Shown here: positions 6,823 to 16,253 of the stretch, piece by piece
Layout: every line of letters begins with the position of its first letter
Numbering within the stretch: position 1 is the first letter of the stretch
Assembly (NCBI GenBank): GCA_913056455.1
Contig: CAJXMJ010000007.1
Span: 1 to 64,000, forward strand
Length of the DNA stretch: 64,000 nt
Direction of reading: 5' to 3'
Source of the DNA: an uncultured Fodinibius sp.
GTDB taxonomy: Bacteria; Bacteroidota; Rhodothermia; Balneolales; Balneolaceae
The notes under the pieces: model-generated
The model's input: the letters and a program-made list of their open reading frames with translations, nothing else
The model's database searches: none
What the model was told of the DNA's origin: nothing
Position numbers and translations under genes: made by a program

Positions 6823-9617
6823 CCTGTGCTTTGCATGGCAGCGGCTACCCCATTAATGCTCAAGAACAAGGCATCACGTAGCTTTTCTTCATTTTTATTT
6901 CCCACTTCTTCTTTGTTTCTCCACCGTTCCAGCAGCTCAGTTTGCATCATATTCAGCGGATAGGTAAACGGATTCCGAAATCGTATCGATTTCTTTATTA
7001 CAGGATTAATATCAAGGAGCTCTTCTTGTCCGGTAATCTGCTTAATAGCATCTTCTGCTTTATCAAAATCTTCTGTGATACGATTATGGAATCTCCCATC
7101 ATCAATATCATGATAAATACTTGCAGTTGGAATGTGCGTCCGAGCCATTTCTCGCTGGGCATTATCAAGTACCGTTTTAAAAAAAATGACCTCATCATAC
7201 CATTCCTGAAGCTGAGAAAGCATACCTTCTTTCTGTAGCATCTGCTGTAAAGCCATTCCGATGCCATACCAACCCGGCACGTTGTAGCGAACCTGGGTCC
7301 ATGCAAAAACCCATGGAATAGCTCGCAGGTTTTCAAAATCAGCAGCTTTGGCACTGCCCCGTGAAACCGGACGTGATGCAATAGGCAACCTGCTGATATG
7401 TTCGATGGGCGTCTTTGCTGTGTACCATCCCCAAAAGTCTTCATCATCAATAAGATCCCGATACCCTTTCATCGATGTTGCTGCCAGCTTTTCCATAGCC
7501 TTATTAAACTTCGGTTGCTGCTGCATTTCAGACTGTTCTGATATTGTGACGCGAATCATGGCATTTACAATTTGCTCCAGGTGACGCCGTGTAATAGGTG
7601 CAAGTGAATATCGAAACGAGATCACTTCTCCCTGTTCCGTAAAGCGAATGCGTCCATTATTACTTACGGGCGGTAGTGCCAGAATGGCCTGATTCGACCG
7701 ACCGCCGCCTCGACCAACAGTGCCACCCCGACCGTGAAACAGCCTAAAATCAACCTCATATTTTCGACATACTTTGCCGAGATTACGCTGTGCTTTCTCG
7801 AGGGCCCAATTGGCCATCCAATATCCGCCATCTTTATTACTGTCAGAATAACCAAGCATAATTTCCTGTAGGTTATCACGCGCTTTTAGCTGTTTCTGAT
7901 AGACCGGGCTCTCATAAATTTCAGTCATTAATCTCCCGCACTCCTCCAGATCCTTAATCGTTTCAAAGAGCGGAACCACATCAATCTTACTCTCAACCTT
8001 CTCATCCTCATAACTCCAGAGCCCGGTTTCTTTTGCCAGAATAAGCACCTCCAACATATCACTCACTCCGTGGGTCATGCTGATGATATAATTTCCAAAG
8101 CTATTTTCATCCAGCTTCAACATTTGATCCACAACCTGAAACACCTCCAGCATTTGCGAAGTGTTTTCACTCAAATGTGCCCTAACCGGAGAAAGTGGCC
8201 GCGGATTTTTCAGCTCTTTAGTTAACATCTGGACCTTTTCTTCTTCGGACAGAGATTGATATTCATCCGTAACCTGCCCTACTTCCAAAAGCTCAGTCAC
8301 AGCAGCCTCATGCTTTTCGGAATGTTGACGGATATCCAATCCCGCTAAATGAAAACCAAATGTTTGAGCGCGAAGTCGCAAATGCCGCAGTTTTCCCTGA
8401 GATGCAACACACTCTAAGCCAGATCTTTGCAAACTCGTAGATATCAAGTCTAAATCATGGATAAAATCGGACAGTTGATATTTTTGCGCTTCCTCTAACA
8501 CTTCATTGGGGCGCCCTTTTTTTATCATATCGAGCTGATGCTGCAGCTTGTGCATCATGTGTGTAACTTTTCGGCGATACGGCTCTTGATTATATAGTCG
8601 CTGATACCGATCGGAAAGTGAATCTTCTTGCTCATCCTGCTCCAATGAAGCGCCCAATTCATCTGATATATTAAACTTGTTTTGAGAAATGCTCAGGTAA
8701 CGTCGCAAGTCGTCGAGTTCATTTAAGTATAACTCCATCACATTTTTACGCTGCTCCAAAATAGTCTCCCAAGTTACCTCCGGGGTTACGTTAGGATTTC
8801 CGTCCCGGTCACTGCCAATCCAAGATCGGTACTGTAAAATTGTATCAAAATCCGGCACCTCATCATAATACATTTCAAAAGCATTTTGCAGATCATCATA
8901 TAAAATTGGAATGGTCTGCCAGATAGCATTTCTGAAATAAAAAATCCCGTTTTCAACTTCGTCTTCGACAGTCACCCGCTCGGTTCGCACTTCATCAGTA
9001 GCAAGCAGCAGATAAATCTCATTAAAAATATCCATGGTTAATGTCTTGCGCTCGTCCGGCGTCAAATCATCAGCTTTAAACTGTTCAATCATCTCGGTTA
9101 TATGCTGCTGTTTAATAAGCACACTATGGCGCCGTGCTTCTGTGGGATGTGCCGTAATGGTCGGTTGGATATCAAGCTTTGCAATTACTTCAGCAGCCTC
9201 GTCAGCTGAAAATCCTTCCTCTTTCAGATGATAAACAGCCTCTGCAATACTTTCACTGCGGGGCGAATCCGGCCCTGTATTCATCGCCCGTTCGTGATTG
9301 ATACGCGTAATTTCTCGCTGCTCCTGCGAATTCATTAAGTGAAAGAAAACAGTAAAATAACGTAGAAATTGAGCAATTTGATCAGTCGAAAGATCCGCTA
9401 TGCTCGACTCCAACTTCGACAGAGCCTCATCATCATTTTCATCAAAAGCTTGGTAAGCAATGCTTGGAAATGAAACCAGCAGTTCTAAAAACTTCTGATC
9501 TTCTTTGTCTTCAATAATCTTCTCCAAAAAATCTGCCAGCAACTCCAGACGCCCCGAAAGTTTTTCACTAATACCGCTCTGTCTGCTTCGCTCTTTTATA
9601 AGGTTATCCCACTTCAT
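6819..9617 (-). CDS. ppc: Phosphoenolpyruvate carboxylase
   Basis: About 932 residues from MKWDNLIKERSR (9617), the family's usual size. The upstream in-frame extension to 9653 is rejected because it adds a basic, unconserved tail. The catalytic His lies in QPTITAHPTEARR, the bicarbonate/PEP region in GSDRDGNPNVTPE, and the glycine-rich catalytic loop in FHGRGGTVGRGGGRSNQAI. It forms oxaloacetate from PEP and bicarbonate to refill the TCA cycle. Its start faces the divergent tag gene 66 bases away, so the two share a short promoter region. Its stop codon overlaps the stop of the convergent UDG-like gene by sharing the bases TTAA. Confidence 0.97.
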   Translation of the reverse strand: MKWDNLIKERSRQSGISEKLSGRLELLADFLEKIIEDKEDQKFLELLVSFPSIAYQAFDENDDEALSKLESSIADLSTDQIAQFLRYFTVFFHLMNSQEQREITRINHERAMNTGPDSPRSESIAEAVYHLKEEGFSADEAAEVIAKLDIQPTITAHPTEARRHSVLIKQQHITEMIEQFKADDLTPDERKTLTMDIFNEIYLLLATDEVRTERVTVEDEVENGIFYFRNAIWQTIPILYDDLQNAFEMYYDEVPDFDTILQYRSWIGSDRDGNPNVTPEVTWETILEQRKNVMELYLNELDDLRRYLSISQNKFNISDELGASLEQDEQEDSLSDRYQRLYNQEPYRRKVTHMMHKLQHQLDMIKKGRPNEVLEEAQKYQLSDFIHDLDLISTSLQRSGLECVASQGKLRHLRLRAQTFGFHLAGLDIRQHSEKHEAAVTELLEVGQVTDEYQSLSEEEKVQMLTKELKNPRPLSPVRAHLSENTSQMLEVFQVVDQMLKLDENSFGNYIISMTHGVSDMLEVLILAKETGLWSYEDEKVESKIDVVPLFETIKDLEECGRLMTEIYESPVYQKQLKARDNLQEIMLGYSDSNKDGGYWMANWALEKAQRNLGKVCRKYEVDFRLFHGRGGTVGRGGGRSNQAILALPPVSNNGRIRFTEQGEVISFRYSLAPITRRHLEQIVNAMIRVTISEQSEMQQQPKFNKAMEKLAATSMKGYRDLIDDEDFWGWYTAKTPIEHISRLPIASRPVSRGSAKAADFENLRAIPWVFAWTQVRYNVPGWYGIGMALQQMLQKEGMLSQLQEWYDEVIFFKTVLDNAQREMARTHIPTASIYHDIDDGRFHNRITEDFDKAEDAIKQITGQEELLDINPVIKKSIRFRNPFTYPLNMMQTELLERWRNKEEVGNKNEEKLRDALFLSINGVAAAMQSTG

Positions 9618-9683
9618 AGATTTTCTTTTTCGTACATTAAAATGTATTCCCAAAATGGGATATTAATTCTTAAAAACACAATT

Positions 9684-10259
9684 ATGCCAAAACGATGTGA
9701 CTGGTGCGAAAATACGTTTTATGAATATATCCGTTATCACGATGAAGAATGGGGAATTCCCGTTTTTGATGACGAAACACAGTTTGAATCTTTAGTACTT
9801 GAAAGTTCTCAGGCAGGCTTAAGATGGAGCACCATCTTAAAAAAACGCAAAGGATATCGAAAAGCTTTTGCTAACTTTGATGTCGAAAAGGTAGCTACTT
9901 TTGGTGAGGACAACGTCCAGCAACTTCTCACTAATCCGGAAATAATCCGTAATGAAAACAAAATACGGTCAACGATTAATAACGCCCGCCAATTTATTCA
10001 AATCCAAAGGGAGTTTGGAAATTTTTGTGATTATATCTGGGATTTTGTGGGTGGCAAACCAATTCATAACCATTGGGATTCCATGGACCAGGTTCCGGCA
10101 ACAACCGAAATTTCCGACAAATTAAGCAGAGACCTAAAGAAACGCGGGTTCAAATTCATCGGCAGTACCACTATCTATGCCCACATGCAGGCTACAGGAT
10201 TGGTTAGCGATCATTTGACGTCATGTTTTCGCCATCAGCAAATTATAGATCAATATTGA
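9684..10259 (+). CDS. tag: DNA-3-methyladenine glycosylase I
   Basis: 191 residues from the ATG at 9684 (MPKRCDWCENTFYEYIRYHDEEWG); the 14 residues possible upstream are not conserved. The CxWC at the N-terminus and the DHLTSCFRH at the C-terminus carry the Cys and His residues that hold the structural zinc in Tag. The block LESSQAGLRWSTILKKRKGYRKAF corresponds to the family motif LExxQAGLSWxTIL, and VGGKPIHNHW to the VxGxPI block. It removes 3-methyladenine from alkylated DNA. It is divergent from ppc and probably monocistronic. Confidence 0.95.
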   Translation: MPKRCDWCENTFYEYIRYHDEEWGIPVFDDETQFESLVLESSQAGLRWSTILKKRKGYRKAFANFDVEKVATFGEDNVQQLLTNPEIIRNENKIRSTINNARQFIQIQREFGNFCDYIWDFVGGKPIHNHWDSMDQVPATTEISDKLSRDLKKRGFKFIGSTTIYAHMQATGLVSDHLTSCFRHQQIIDQY

Positions 10260-10347
10260 CAGCAAAATTATGCACAGGATTTACAATAATTTTACCTCTT
10301 GCTCCAAAACAACCGTTTTGAGGGGTATTAAAAAAGTTGAATTTTTC

Positions 10348-10355
10348 TATCTTTG
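10348..10355 (+). promoter_or_regulatory. TAnnTTTG -7 box for the small HTH gene
   Basis: TATCTTTG matches the Bacteroidota -7 consensus exactly and lies 46 bases before the ATG at 10402. No good -33 TTTG is seen at the expected distance. Confidence 0.5.
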
Positions 10356-10401
10356 AGGCAAAATAAATTTACCAGCTAACTTTAAAAGAGATACCACTGT
10401 T

Positions 10402-10611
10402 ATGCGTTCAATGTTTTCACTGGAAGAGGTTGGAGAAATGTTAGATATGAAAACCAGTGAGGTGGAAAAAGAAATTGAAACTGGTCATCTTACTTATTCA
10501 TTTCATGATGGAGAGAAAATGATTACGCTATACGATTTGGAAAAGTATATGGGAGCTGAACAAACACGTAAAATAACCAACGAATATTTGGAGAAAGAAG
10601 ATACCGAATAA
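10402..10611 (+). CDS. Small helix-turn-helix (excisionase/MerR-like) protein
   Basis: A 69-residue protein. FSLEEVGEMLDMKTSEVEKEIETGHLTYSFHDGEKMITLYDLEKYMG has the pattern of an excisionase/MerR-type winged HTH: 'sleEvAemLgvs...v...i..G.l.a...g....i...dl..yl'. It is likely a DNA-binding or adaptor protein of unknown target. It has its own -7 box and no phage or integrase neighbour, so it is unlikely to be a true excisionase. The next gene converges on it. Confidence 0.6.
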   Translation: MRSMFSLEEVGEMLDMKTSEVEKEIETGHLTYSFHDGEKMITLYDLEKYMGAEQTRKITNEYLEKEDTE

Positions 10612-10655
10612 AGCGTATTTCCGCTTCTCTTATATTGTAACCGGACGATAGAATA

Positions 10656-12083
10656 TTATTTCCTTACTTCTTCGCGCTGTCTATTGGCCAGCCACGCCTC
10701 TACATCGTCATTCACATATTTGACATCAAAGCCATCTCGGTGTAACAGTGAGGTAGCTACTGACGCACGAACCCCCGTACGGCAATAAACCAACCATGTT
10801 TTTTCTTTATCCAACTCTTGCTTACGCTCCAGCAAACGAGTATGTGCAATATTAAACGCCCCATCAACATGCCCCTCATTAAACTCCGTCAATTTTCTAA
10901 CATCAAGCGCCTGATATTGGCTATCCTCAATTAACGTAGCCACATCATCAAAGGTAATGGTTTCTACTCGTTCTGTATTTTTACTATCCTCCAAAAACTG
11001 TTCTAACTCATCCGGCGTCACATATCCTTCAATATTATCCAATCCAATTCTAATCAGATCACGAACTGCTTTTTCCAGATTATTTTCATCAATAATCAAA
11101 TAAATATCCTCATCTTCTTGTACATACGATCCAACCACCGTGTTAAAAGCCTTGTTGTATGTAGCAAGTAACGATCCTTTCAGATGTCTATCCATAAACT
11201 CGGTTCGCTCTCGGGTATCAACTACAGCACTTGCCTGCTGCATTGCTCGATTCGCCAAACCTTCAACGGTCATCTTTTGGGGATTCGGCAAGCTGCCAAG
11301 CACTTTGGGGCCTCCCCTGTTATCACGTTTCATGCGAGCAAAATAGAGAGGGGGTTCGGGCTGTCCCTCCAAAATGAAATCAACAAACTCTTGCTCACTT
11401 TCAGAAGCTTGAATAGATGGATTATAACGCAATTCATATCCTACTGTTGACTCAGGCACCGCCCCCAAAGCCTTTCCGCATGCACTTCCGGATCCATGCC
11501 CCGGCCATACCTGTAAATATTCAGGCATCGACTTAAATTTTTCTACTGATTTATATAACGTGCGGGCGGATGACTGCATCACTCCTTTTTGTCCGGCCGC
11601 CGTTTCAAGCAGGTCAGGCCGGCCGACATCACCCACAAAAACAAAATCACCGGTAAGCATACCCATGGGATCACTTGCTGCAGCCCCGTCTGTCACCAGG
11701 TAACTTACATGCTCAGGCGTATGCCCCGGTGTATGCTTCACCTCGAAATGGATGTTTCCAATGCTAAATCGGTCTCCGTCTTTAACCAAATCGTAATTGT
11801 AATCACTCCCCTTTACCCATTCATATTTCCAATCCTCGTTTCCCTCATCCGAGGCATATATCATAACACTTTCCTCAGCAAATTCCCGAAGCCCCGTTAA
11901 ATAGTCCGCATGGATATGGGTCTCAGCAGCTGCAACAATGTCCAAGCCCTCAGCCTCAGCTATTTTCTTATACCGATCGATATCCCGCATAGGATCAATA
12001 ATAATAGCTTCGCCGGTAGCTTGACATCCAATTAAGTAGGAATACTGAGCTAAATTTTCTTCAAATATCTGCTTGAAATACAT
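10656..12083 (-). CDS. MBL-fold metallohydrolase with two rhodanese domains (persulfide dioxygenase-like)
   Basis: 475 residues. The N-terminal half is an ETHE1-like metallo-beta-lactamase fold: ETHIHADYLTG (HxHxD), HTPGHTPEHVSYLV, FVGDVGRPDLL and WPGHGSGSACGKALG. Two rhodanese-like domains follow. The first (around residues 275-370) has no active-site Cys. The second carries CRTGVR, the active loop. This arrangement is known in bacterial persulfide dioxygenase-rhodanese proteins that oxidise glutathione persulfide and move sulfane sulfur; that role is inferred here. A minus-strand TATTTTTG box at 12141-12148 may be its -7 element. It probably acts in the cytosol in sulfide handling. Confidence 0.88.
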   Translation of the reverse strand: MYFKQIFEENLAQYSYLIGCQATGEAIIIDPMRDIDRYKKIAEAEGLDIVAAAETHIHADYLTGLREFAEESVMIYASDEGNEDWKYEWVKGSDYNYDLVKDGDRFSIGNIHFEVKHTPGHTPEHVSYLVTDGAAASDPMGMLTGDFVFVGDVGRPDLLETAAGQKGVMQSSARTLYKSVEKFKSMPEYLQVWPGHGSGSACGKALGAVPESTVGYELRYNPSIQASESEQEFVDFILEGQPEPPLYFARMKRDNRGGPKVLGSLPNPQKMTVEGLANRAMQQASAVVDTRERTEFMDRHLKGSLLATYNKAFNTVVGSYVQEDEDIYLIIDENNLEKAVRDLIRIGLDNIEGYVTPDELEQFLEDSKNTERVETITFDDVATLIEDSQYQALDVRKLTEFNEGHVDGAFNIAHTRLLERKQELDKEKTWLVYCRTGVRASVATSLLHRDGFDVKYVNDDVEAWLANRQREEVRK

Positions 12084-12449
12084 AGGTAGGGATTACAAGT
12101 AATTTTAAATTTCATGAAAACGTATATGTCAATCATCTATCAAAAATACCAATCATAAATAAAAAATATAAAGAATTTTACTGATCCCCTGTGACGTTAT
12201 GGCAGTTTGTTATTCCAAAATTAATTAACCCTCTATTCTCCATAATTAACACTGATTAAATTTCATTATTAGCCTCTCACCATTAAAATAATTTAATATC
12301 GTAACAAACCCCCTTTTTGCCTTTCTTTAATATCTAAGTTGTTTAAGTTAGTTCGTTTTGAGATTCAAACTATTCATTTACAAATCATTTAGGGGCATCT
12401 CTTCCACTATACATTAATCATAAACTATCAATCATAAACTGGAGTACAT
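12084..12449. other. Intergenic region between MBL and M16 genes
   Basis: 366 AT-rich bases between two divergent genes. It contains a possible minus-strand -7 box (12141-12148) for the MBL gene and a short direct repeat just before the M16 gene. I found no protein-like frame and no RNA gene here. Confidence 0.5.
12416..12440 (+). repeat. Two direct copies of AATCATAAACT, 14-base period
   Basis: AATCATAAACT occurs at 12416-12426 and again at 12430-12440, separated by ATC, directly before the GGAG ribosome site of the M16 gene. It could be a small tandem duplication or a binding site in the 5' leader. Confidence 0.6.
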
Positions 12450-13985
12450 ATGAAAGTAAAACACAGTACCTGGATTTTGGGGATGCTATTGTTTGTTATC
12501 TCATTTACCCAATCTACCCAGGCACAATCGTTAGACGAGTTCGAAGAAAAAGTAACAGAATTTACCCTCGATAATGGATTGACCTTTCTCATTATTGAGC
12601 GACCGGTTGCACCGGTGGTCAGTTTTGCTACTTATGTAAATGTAGGTGGAGCAAACGAACCTATGGGACACACAGGGATGGCTCATATTTTTGAGCACAT
12701 GGCCTTTAAGGGTACACATACCGTAGGGACTACCAACTGGCAAAAAGAGAAAAAAGTGCTAAAAGAGCTTGATAACACCTATCAAGAATGGTTAGCTGAA
12801 AAATACAGTACGCAACCCGATTCCGCCAAGATGGATACGCTATGGAGTCAGTTTAAAGCACTTCAGGAAGAAGCAGGAAAATATGTAGTCAATAATGAGT
12901 TCTCAGAAATTATCGACCGTAATGGTGGCACCGGCATGAATGCAACTACCAGTCAGGATCGTACAAACTATTTTTACAATCTGCCCGAAAACAGGTTAGA
13001 GCTGTGGTTCAGTCTTGAATCGGATAGATTCAAGAACCCCGTCTTTCGTGAGTTTTATAAAGAAAAAGAAGTGGTTCGTGAAGAACGTCGTATGCGTTCT
13101 GAATCGCAGCCTCTCGGACGCCTAATTGAAGAATTTGCAGCTGTTGCCTATACCGCTCATCCCTATGGACGTCCAACCGTCGGTTGGCATTCTGATATTA
13201 CAGCCACTACGATGGAAGACGCGCGCCAGTTTTACAATACTTACTATGTACCCAATAATATCACAATGGCCATTGCCGGTGATGTAGATCCAAAAGAAGC
13301 AAAAAAACTGGCCAAAAAATATTTCGGTGATATGAAAGAAGGACCTGAACCTCCCCCTGTTTATACCAAAGAGCCGGAACAGCGAGGGGAACGTCGATTT
13401 ACCATCAAAGGACAATCCCAGCCATTTTTCATCATGGGATATCATACCGTTGCTCAGGATCATCCAGATTCAAAAGCTCTGCAACTGCTGGGTAGTATTC
13501 TCTCCGGTGGTCGTACTTCTATCCTTTATAAGCGTATGGTGGAAGAAGAACAAACAGCGATGCAAGTTAGTGCTTTTAACGGATACCCCGGCCAAAAATA
13601 TGAAACACTCTTTGCTACCTTGGCGATTCCCAATCAAAATTTTAGGGTAGATACCATGGAGACCTCCATTCTTGAAGAGATTGAAAAGATAAAAAATGAA
13701 GGAGTATCCCAAGAAGCGCTTGACCGAGCCAGAACCAACGCGCGAGCCAATTTAATTCGTAGTCTTGATTCGAACTCCGGACTGGCTTCTTCCCTTGCAT
13801 CCGCGGAAAACCTACGAGGCGACTGGCGAAAGGTCTTTACCGATATTGAAGAACTCAACAAAGTAACGGTTGATGATATCCAACGCGTTGCTACTAAATA
13901 TCTCACTAAGGACAATCGAACGGTTGGAGCTATCGTAAACGAAGAAGATAACTCATCCAAGGAGGTTGCCGATGCAAAGAACTAA
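12450..13985 (+). CDS. Exported M16-family zinc peptidase (catalytic partner)
   Basis: 511 residues. The first 26 residues form a signal peptide ending in TQAQ, so the protein is exported. The inverted zinc motif HxxEH is complete at residues 79-83 (HIFEH), and the distal Glu lies in EVVREERRMRSE. Two M16 lobes follow (the second begins near GERRFTIKGQSQPFFIMGYH). M16 proteases such as PqqL and mitochondrial processing peptidase cut short peptides and unfolded segments. It is preceded by GGAG, and the second M16 gene follows 43 bases after its stop. The partner lacks the zinc motif, which suggests a heterodimer of active and inactive subunits. Confidence 0.92.
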   Translation: MKVKHSTWILGMLLFVISFTQSTQAQSLDEFEEKVTEFTLDNGLTFLIIERPVAPVVSFATYVNVGGANEPMGHTGMAHIFEHMAFKGTHTVGTTNWQKEKKVLKELDNTYQEWLAEKYSTQPDSAKMDTLWSQFKALQEEAGKYVVNNEFSEIIDRNGGTGMNATTSQDRTNYFYNLPENRLELWFSLESDRFKNPVFREFYKEKEVVREERRMRSESQPLGRLIEEFAAVAYTAHPYGRPTVGWHSDITATTMEDARQFYNTYYVPNNITMAIAGDVDPKEAKKLAKKYFGDMKEGPEPPPVYTKEPEQRGERRFTIKGQSQPFFIMGYHTVAQDHPDSKALQLLGSILSGGRTSILYKRMVEEEQTAMQVSAFNGYPGQKYETLFATLAIPNQNFRVDTMETSILEEIEKIKNEGVSQEALDRARTNARANLIRSLDSNSGLASSLASAENLRGDWRKVFTDIEELNKVTVDDIQRVATKYLTKDNRTVGAIVNEEDNSSKEVADAKN

Positions 13986-14028
13986 CTCATCATTTTCAAA
14001 AATTTTGAATAACCATAATTCAACTATT

Positions 14029-16128
14029 ATGAAGAGGTTAAGCTTATTTTTACTTATGGCTGTTTTTGCGTTCGCCTGTTCACAAACCGAACAGATGACG
14101 GACACGCAACAGTCTGACGATACTTCAACGAATCCATATGAAAATATGGACTTCCCGGAACTGAATAACTTTCAGAAACCCGAGGTAGAAACATTTACAA
14201 CTGAAAACGGGGTGACGTTTTATCTGGTAGAAGATAATGAACTGCCTCTTATTAACGTGAGCACTCGTGTTCGTACCGGCGGTGTTCTTAATTCCAATGA
14301 AAAAACAGGTCTCGCTTCTATTACCGGAACCGTTATGCGATCCGGTGGAACCGAAACGTATCCTGCCGACACACTTAATACACTTCTCGAAAACAGAGCA
14401 GCCAGTATCGAAACCGGGATTGGGTTTACCAGCGGGAACGCCAGCATGGATGTTTTAAAAGAAGATTTTGATGATCTTCTTCCGATATTTATTGATGTGC
14501 TGACAAATCCCGCATTTCCGGAAGACAAAATTGAGCTGGCTAAAACACAGCAAAAGTCATCCATATCGCGCCGGAATGATAATCCACAACAGATCGGTGT
14601 TCGGGAATTCCAGGCATTAATTTATGGGGAAGATTCTCCCTATGGCCGAACCACCGAATATTCAACCATCAATAACATTACTCGGGAGGATTTAGTTAAT
14701 TTTCACGACAAACACTTCTCAGCAAGTAATATGATGGTTGGCGTTGTTGGAGATTTCAATGCCAAAGAGATGAAGCAAAAACTCCGTAATACCTTTGGAG
14801 AACTTCCTTCTGGAGACGAAACCACATTGAAATTTCCAGAAGTGGATTATGAACCACAAAGCACTATCAACTTTATTGAGAAGTCTGATGTAAATCAGAG
14901 CTTTGTGATGATGGGTCACATTGGCGGTATGCGTGACAATCCTGATTATGCCAAAATACAAGTTATGAACCGCGTACTCAGTGGTGGTTTTTCGGGACGA
15001 TTGATGCAGGTAGTACGTACTGAAATGGGACTGGCCTATTCGGTATTCGGTCAATATGGAATGAATAGTTTCTATCCAGGCCTTTTTTACGCTGGTGTAA
15101 TGACTAAAAGCTCTACTACGGCTGAAGCTATTGATGCCATTATCAAACAAATTGAACGTCTGCAAAACGAACCTATCACCAAACAAGAGCTGCAAGACGT
15201 GAAGGATCAAATTCTCAATTCTGCGGTCTTTGAGTATGATAGCTACGAAGAAGTACTTAGCGAGCGTATGTCTAACGAGTACCGTGGATTGCCGGCTGAT
15301 GCTTTTGAACAATATATCGAAGGCGTTAAGGCTACCACTATCGAAGATGTACAGGCGGTAGCCCAAGAATACTTGAATCCCGATAATCTTCAAATTCTCG
15401 TGGTTGGTAACAAAGAAGAAATCGGTGATCAGCTAGAAAAATATGGAGATGTCAATAAGATAGATATCAGCATTCCTGAGCCCGGCAGCGGTGACGAGCA
15501 AATGGTTAAAGGTGATGCTGAAAAAGGAGAAGAATGGCTATCAAAAATGACCAGTGCTGTCATTAATGACAACACGGAACTTAACAGCATTTCCCTTTCC
15601 GGAGAAATGAATATGCAAGGTCGAAAAATGCCAATGTCCACAACCATCAACTATCCCGACGCCATTAACCAAACTATTAAGGGTCCAATGGGAGAAATTA
15701 AAGTGAATTATAAAGATGGATCTGGCAAAATGATTGTCGGCGGCCAGGAACGTCCCCTCCCTCCCCAAATGGCGAAGAATCTTCAAAGTACACTCAACAG
15801 AAGCTTTCTCTCCATCGCCCTAAATGCGGAAAATGTAAATCCGCAATACTTGGGTACCGAGAAAGTTGATGGAATGAGCTACGAAAAAGTTAACGTAACG
15901 GTAGATGGCTCGAACGTTGAACTTCTACTGGATACAGAAACTCATTATCCGGACATCATCCGCTATAAACAATTTAATCCACAGATGGGTGAACAGGTTA
16001 CCGTAGAGAATCATAATTCTAACTGGCAAACAGTCGACGGTGTAGCCTATCCTTATCTACAAGAAACAATAATTAATGGAAATAAATCTGGTGAGGCGGT
16101 GTACAAAAGTCACGAGGTAAATAAATAA
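14029..16128 (+). CDS. M16-family peptidase-like lipoprotein without zinc motif, with extra C-terminal domain
   Basis: About 699 residues from the ATG at 14029, which gives a lipoprotein signal peptide (MKRLSLFLLMAVFAFACSQ, lipobox Cys). The frame is open from 13966, inside the end of the previous gene, but that start would hide the signal. The M16 fold is visible (TENGVTFYLVEDNELPLINVSTRVRTGG, then a second lobe from about TINFIEKSDVNQSFVMMGH). At the place of HxxEH it reads GLASITGTVM, so it cannot bind zinc in the usual way. Beyond the M16 lobes, the last 220 residues or so form another beta-rich domain with LolA/outer-membrane-lipoprotein-like wording (YEKVNVTVDG, LLLDTETHYPDIIRY, NWQTVDGVAYPYL). 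It probably anchors and partners the upstream catalytic M16 subunit. Confidence 0.88.
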   Translation: MKRLSLFLLMAVFAFACSQTEQMTDTQQSDDTSTNPYENMDFPELNNFQKPEVETFTTENGVTFYLVEDNELPLINVSTRVRTGGVLNSNEKTGLASITGTVMRSGGTETYPADTLNTLLENRAASIETGIGFTSGNASMDVLKEDFDDLLPIFIDVLTNPAFPEDKIELAKTQQKSSISRRNDNPQQIGVREFQALIYGEDSPYGRTTEYSTINNITREDLVNFHDKHFSASNMMVGVVGDFNAKEMKQKLRNTFGELPSGDETTLKFPEVDYEPQSTINFIEKSDVNQSFVMMGHIGGMRDNPDYAKIQVMNRVLSGGFSGRLMQVVRTEMGLAYSVFGQYGMNSFYPGLFYAGVMTKSSTTAEAIDAIIKQIERLQNEPITKQELQDVKDQILNSAVFEYDSYEEVLSERMSNEYRGLPADAFEQYIEGVKATTIEDVQAVAQEYLNPDNLQILVVGNKEEIGDQLEKYGDVNKIDISIPEPGSGDEQMVKGDAEKGEEWLSKMTSAVINDNTELNSISLSGEMNMQGRKMPMSTTINYPDAINQTIKGPMGEIKVNYKDGSGKMIVGGQERPLPPQMAKNLQSTLNRSFLSIALNAENVNPQYLGTEKVDGMSYEKVNVTVDGSNVELLLDTETHYPDIIRYKQFNPQMGEQVTVENHNSNWQTVDGVAYPYLQETIINGNKSGEAVYKSHEVNK

Positions 16129-16152
16129 CACAAAGTCTCCCATACTTATTCT

Positions 16153-16181
16153 AAAAGGCCGGTATACTCCGGCCTTTTTTT
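16153..16181 (+). terminator. Intrinsic terminator after the M16 operon
   Basis: AAGGCCGG and CCGGCC(TT) form a GC-rich stem around TATACT, followed by a long T-run. It lies 25 bases after the second M16 stop codon. Confidence 0.92.
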
Positions 16182-16253
16182 ATTTTACATTGAAAGTTTT
16201 TCGGGAGTACTTCAACAAAGGAAGAAGAGATAAAAAATTACAAAAAGAACCAA

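Noticed and set aside
10402-10611. Phage excisionase
   Set aside because: Only the HTH fold fits; no integrase, attachment site or phage gene is nearby.
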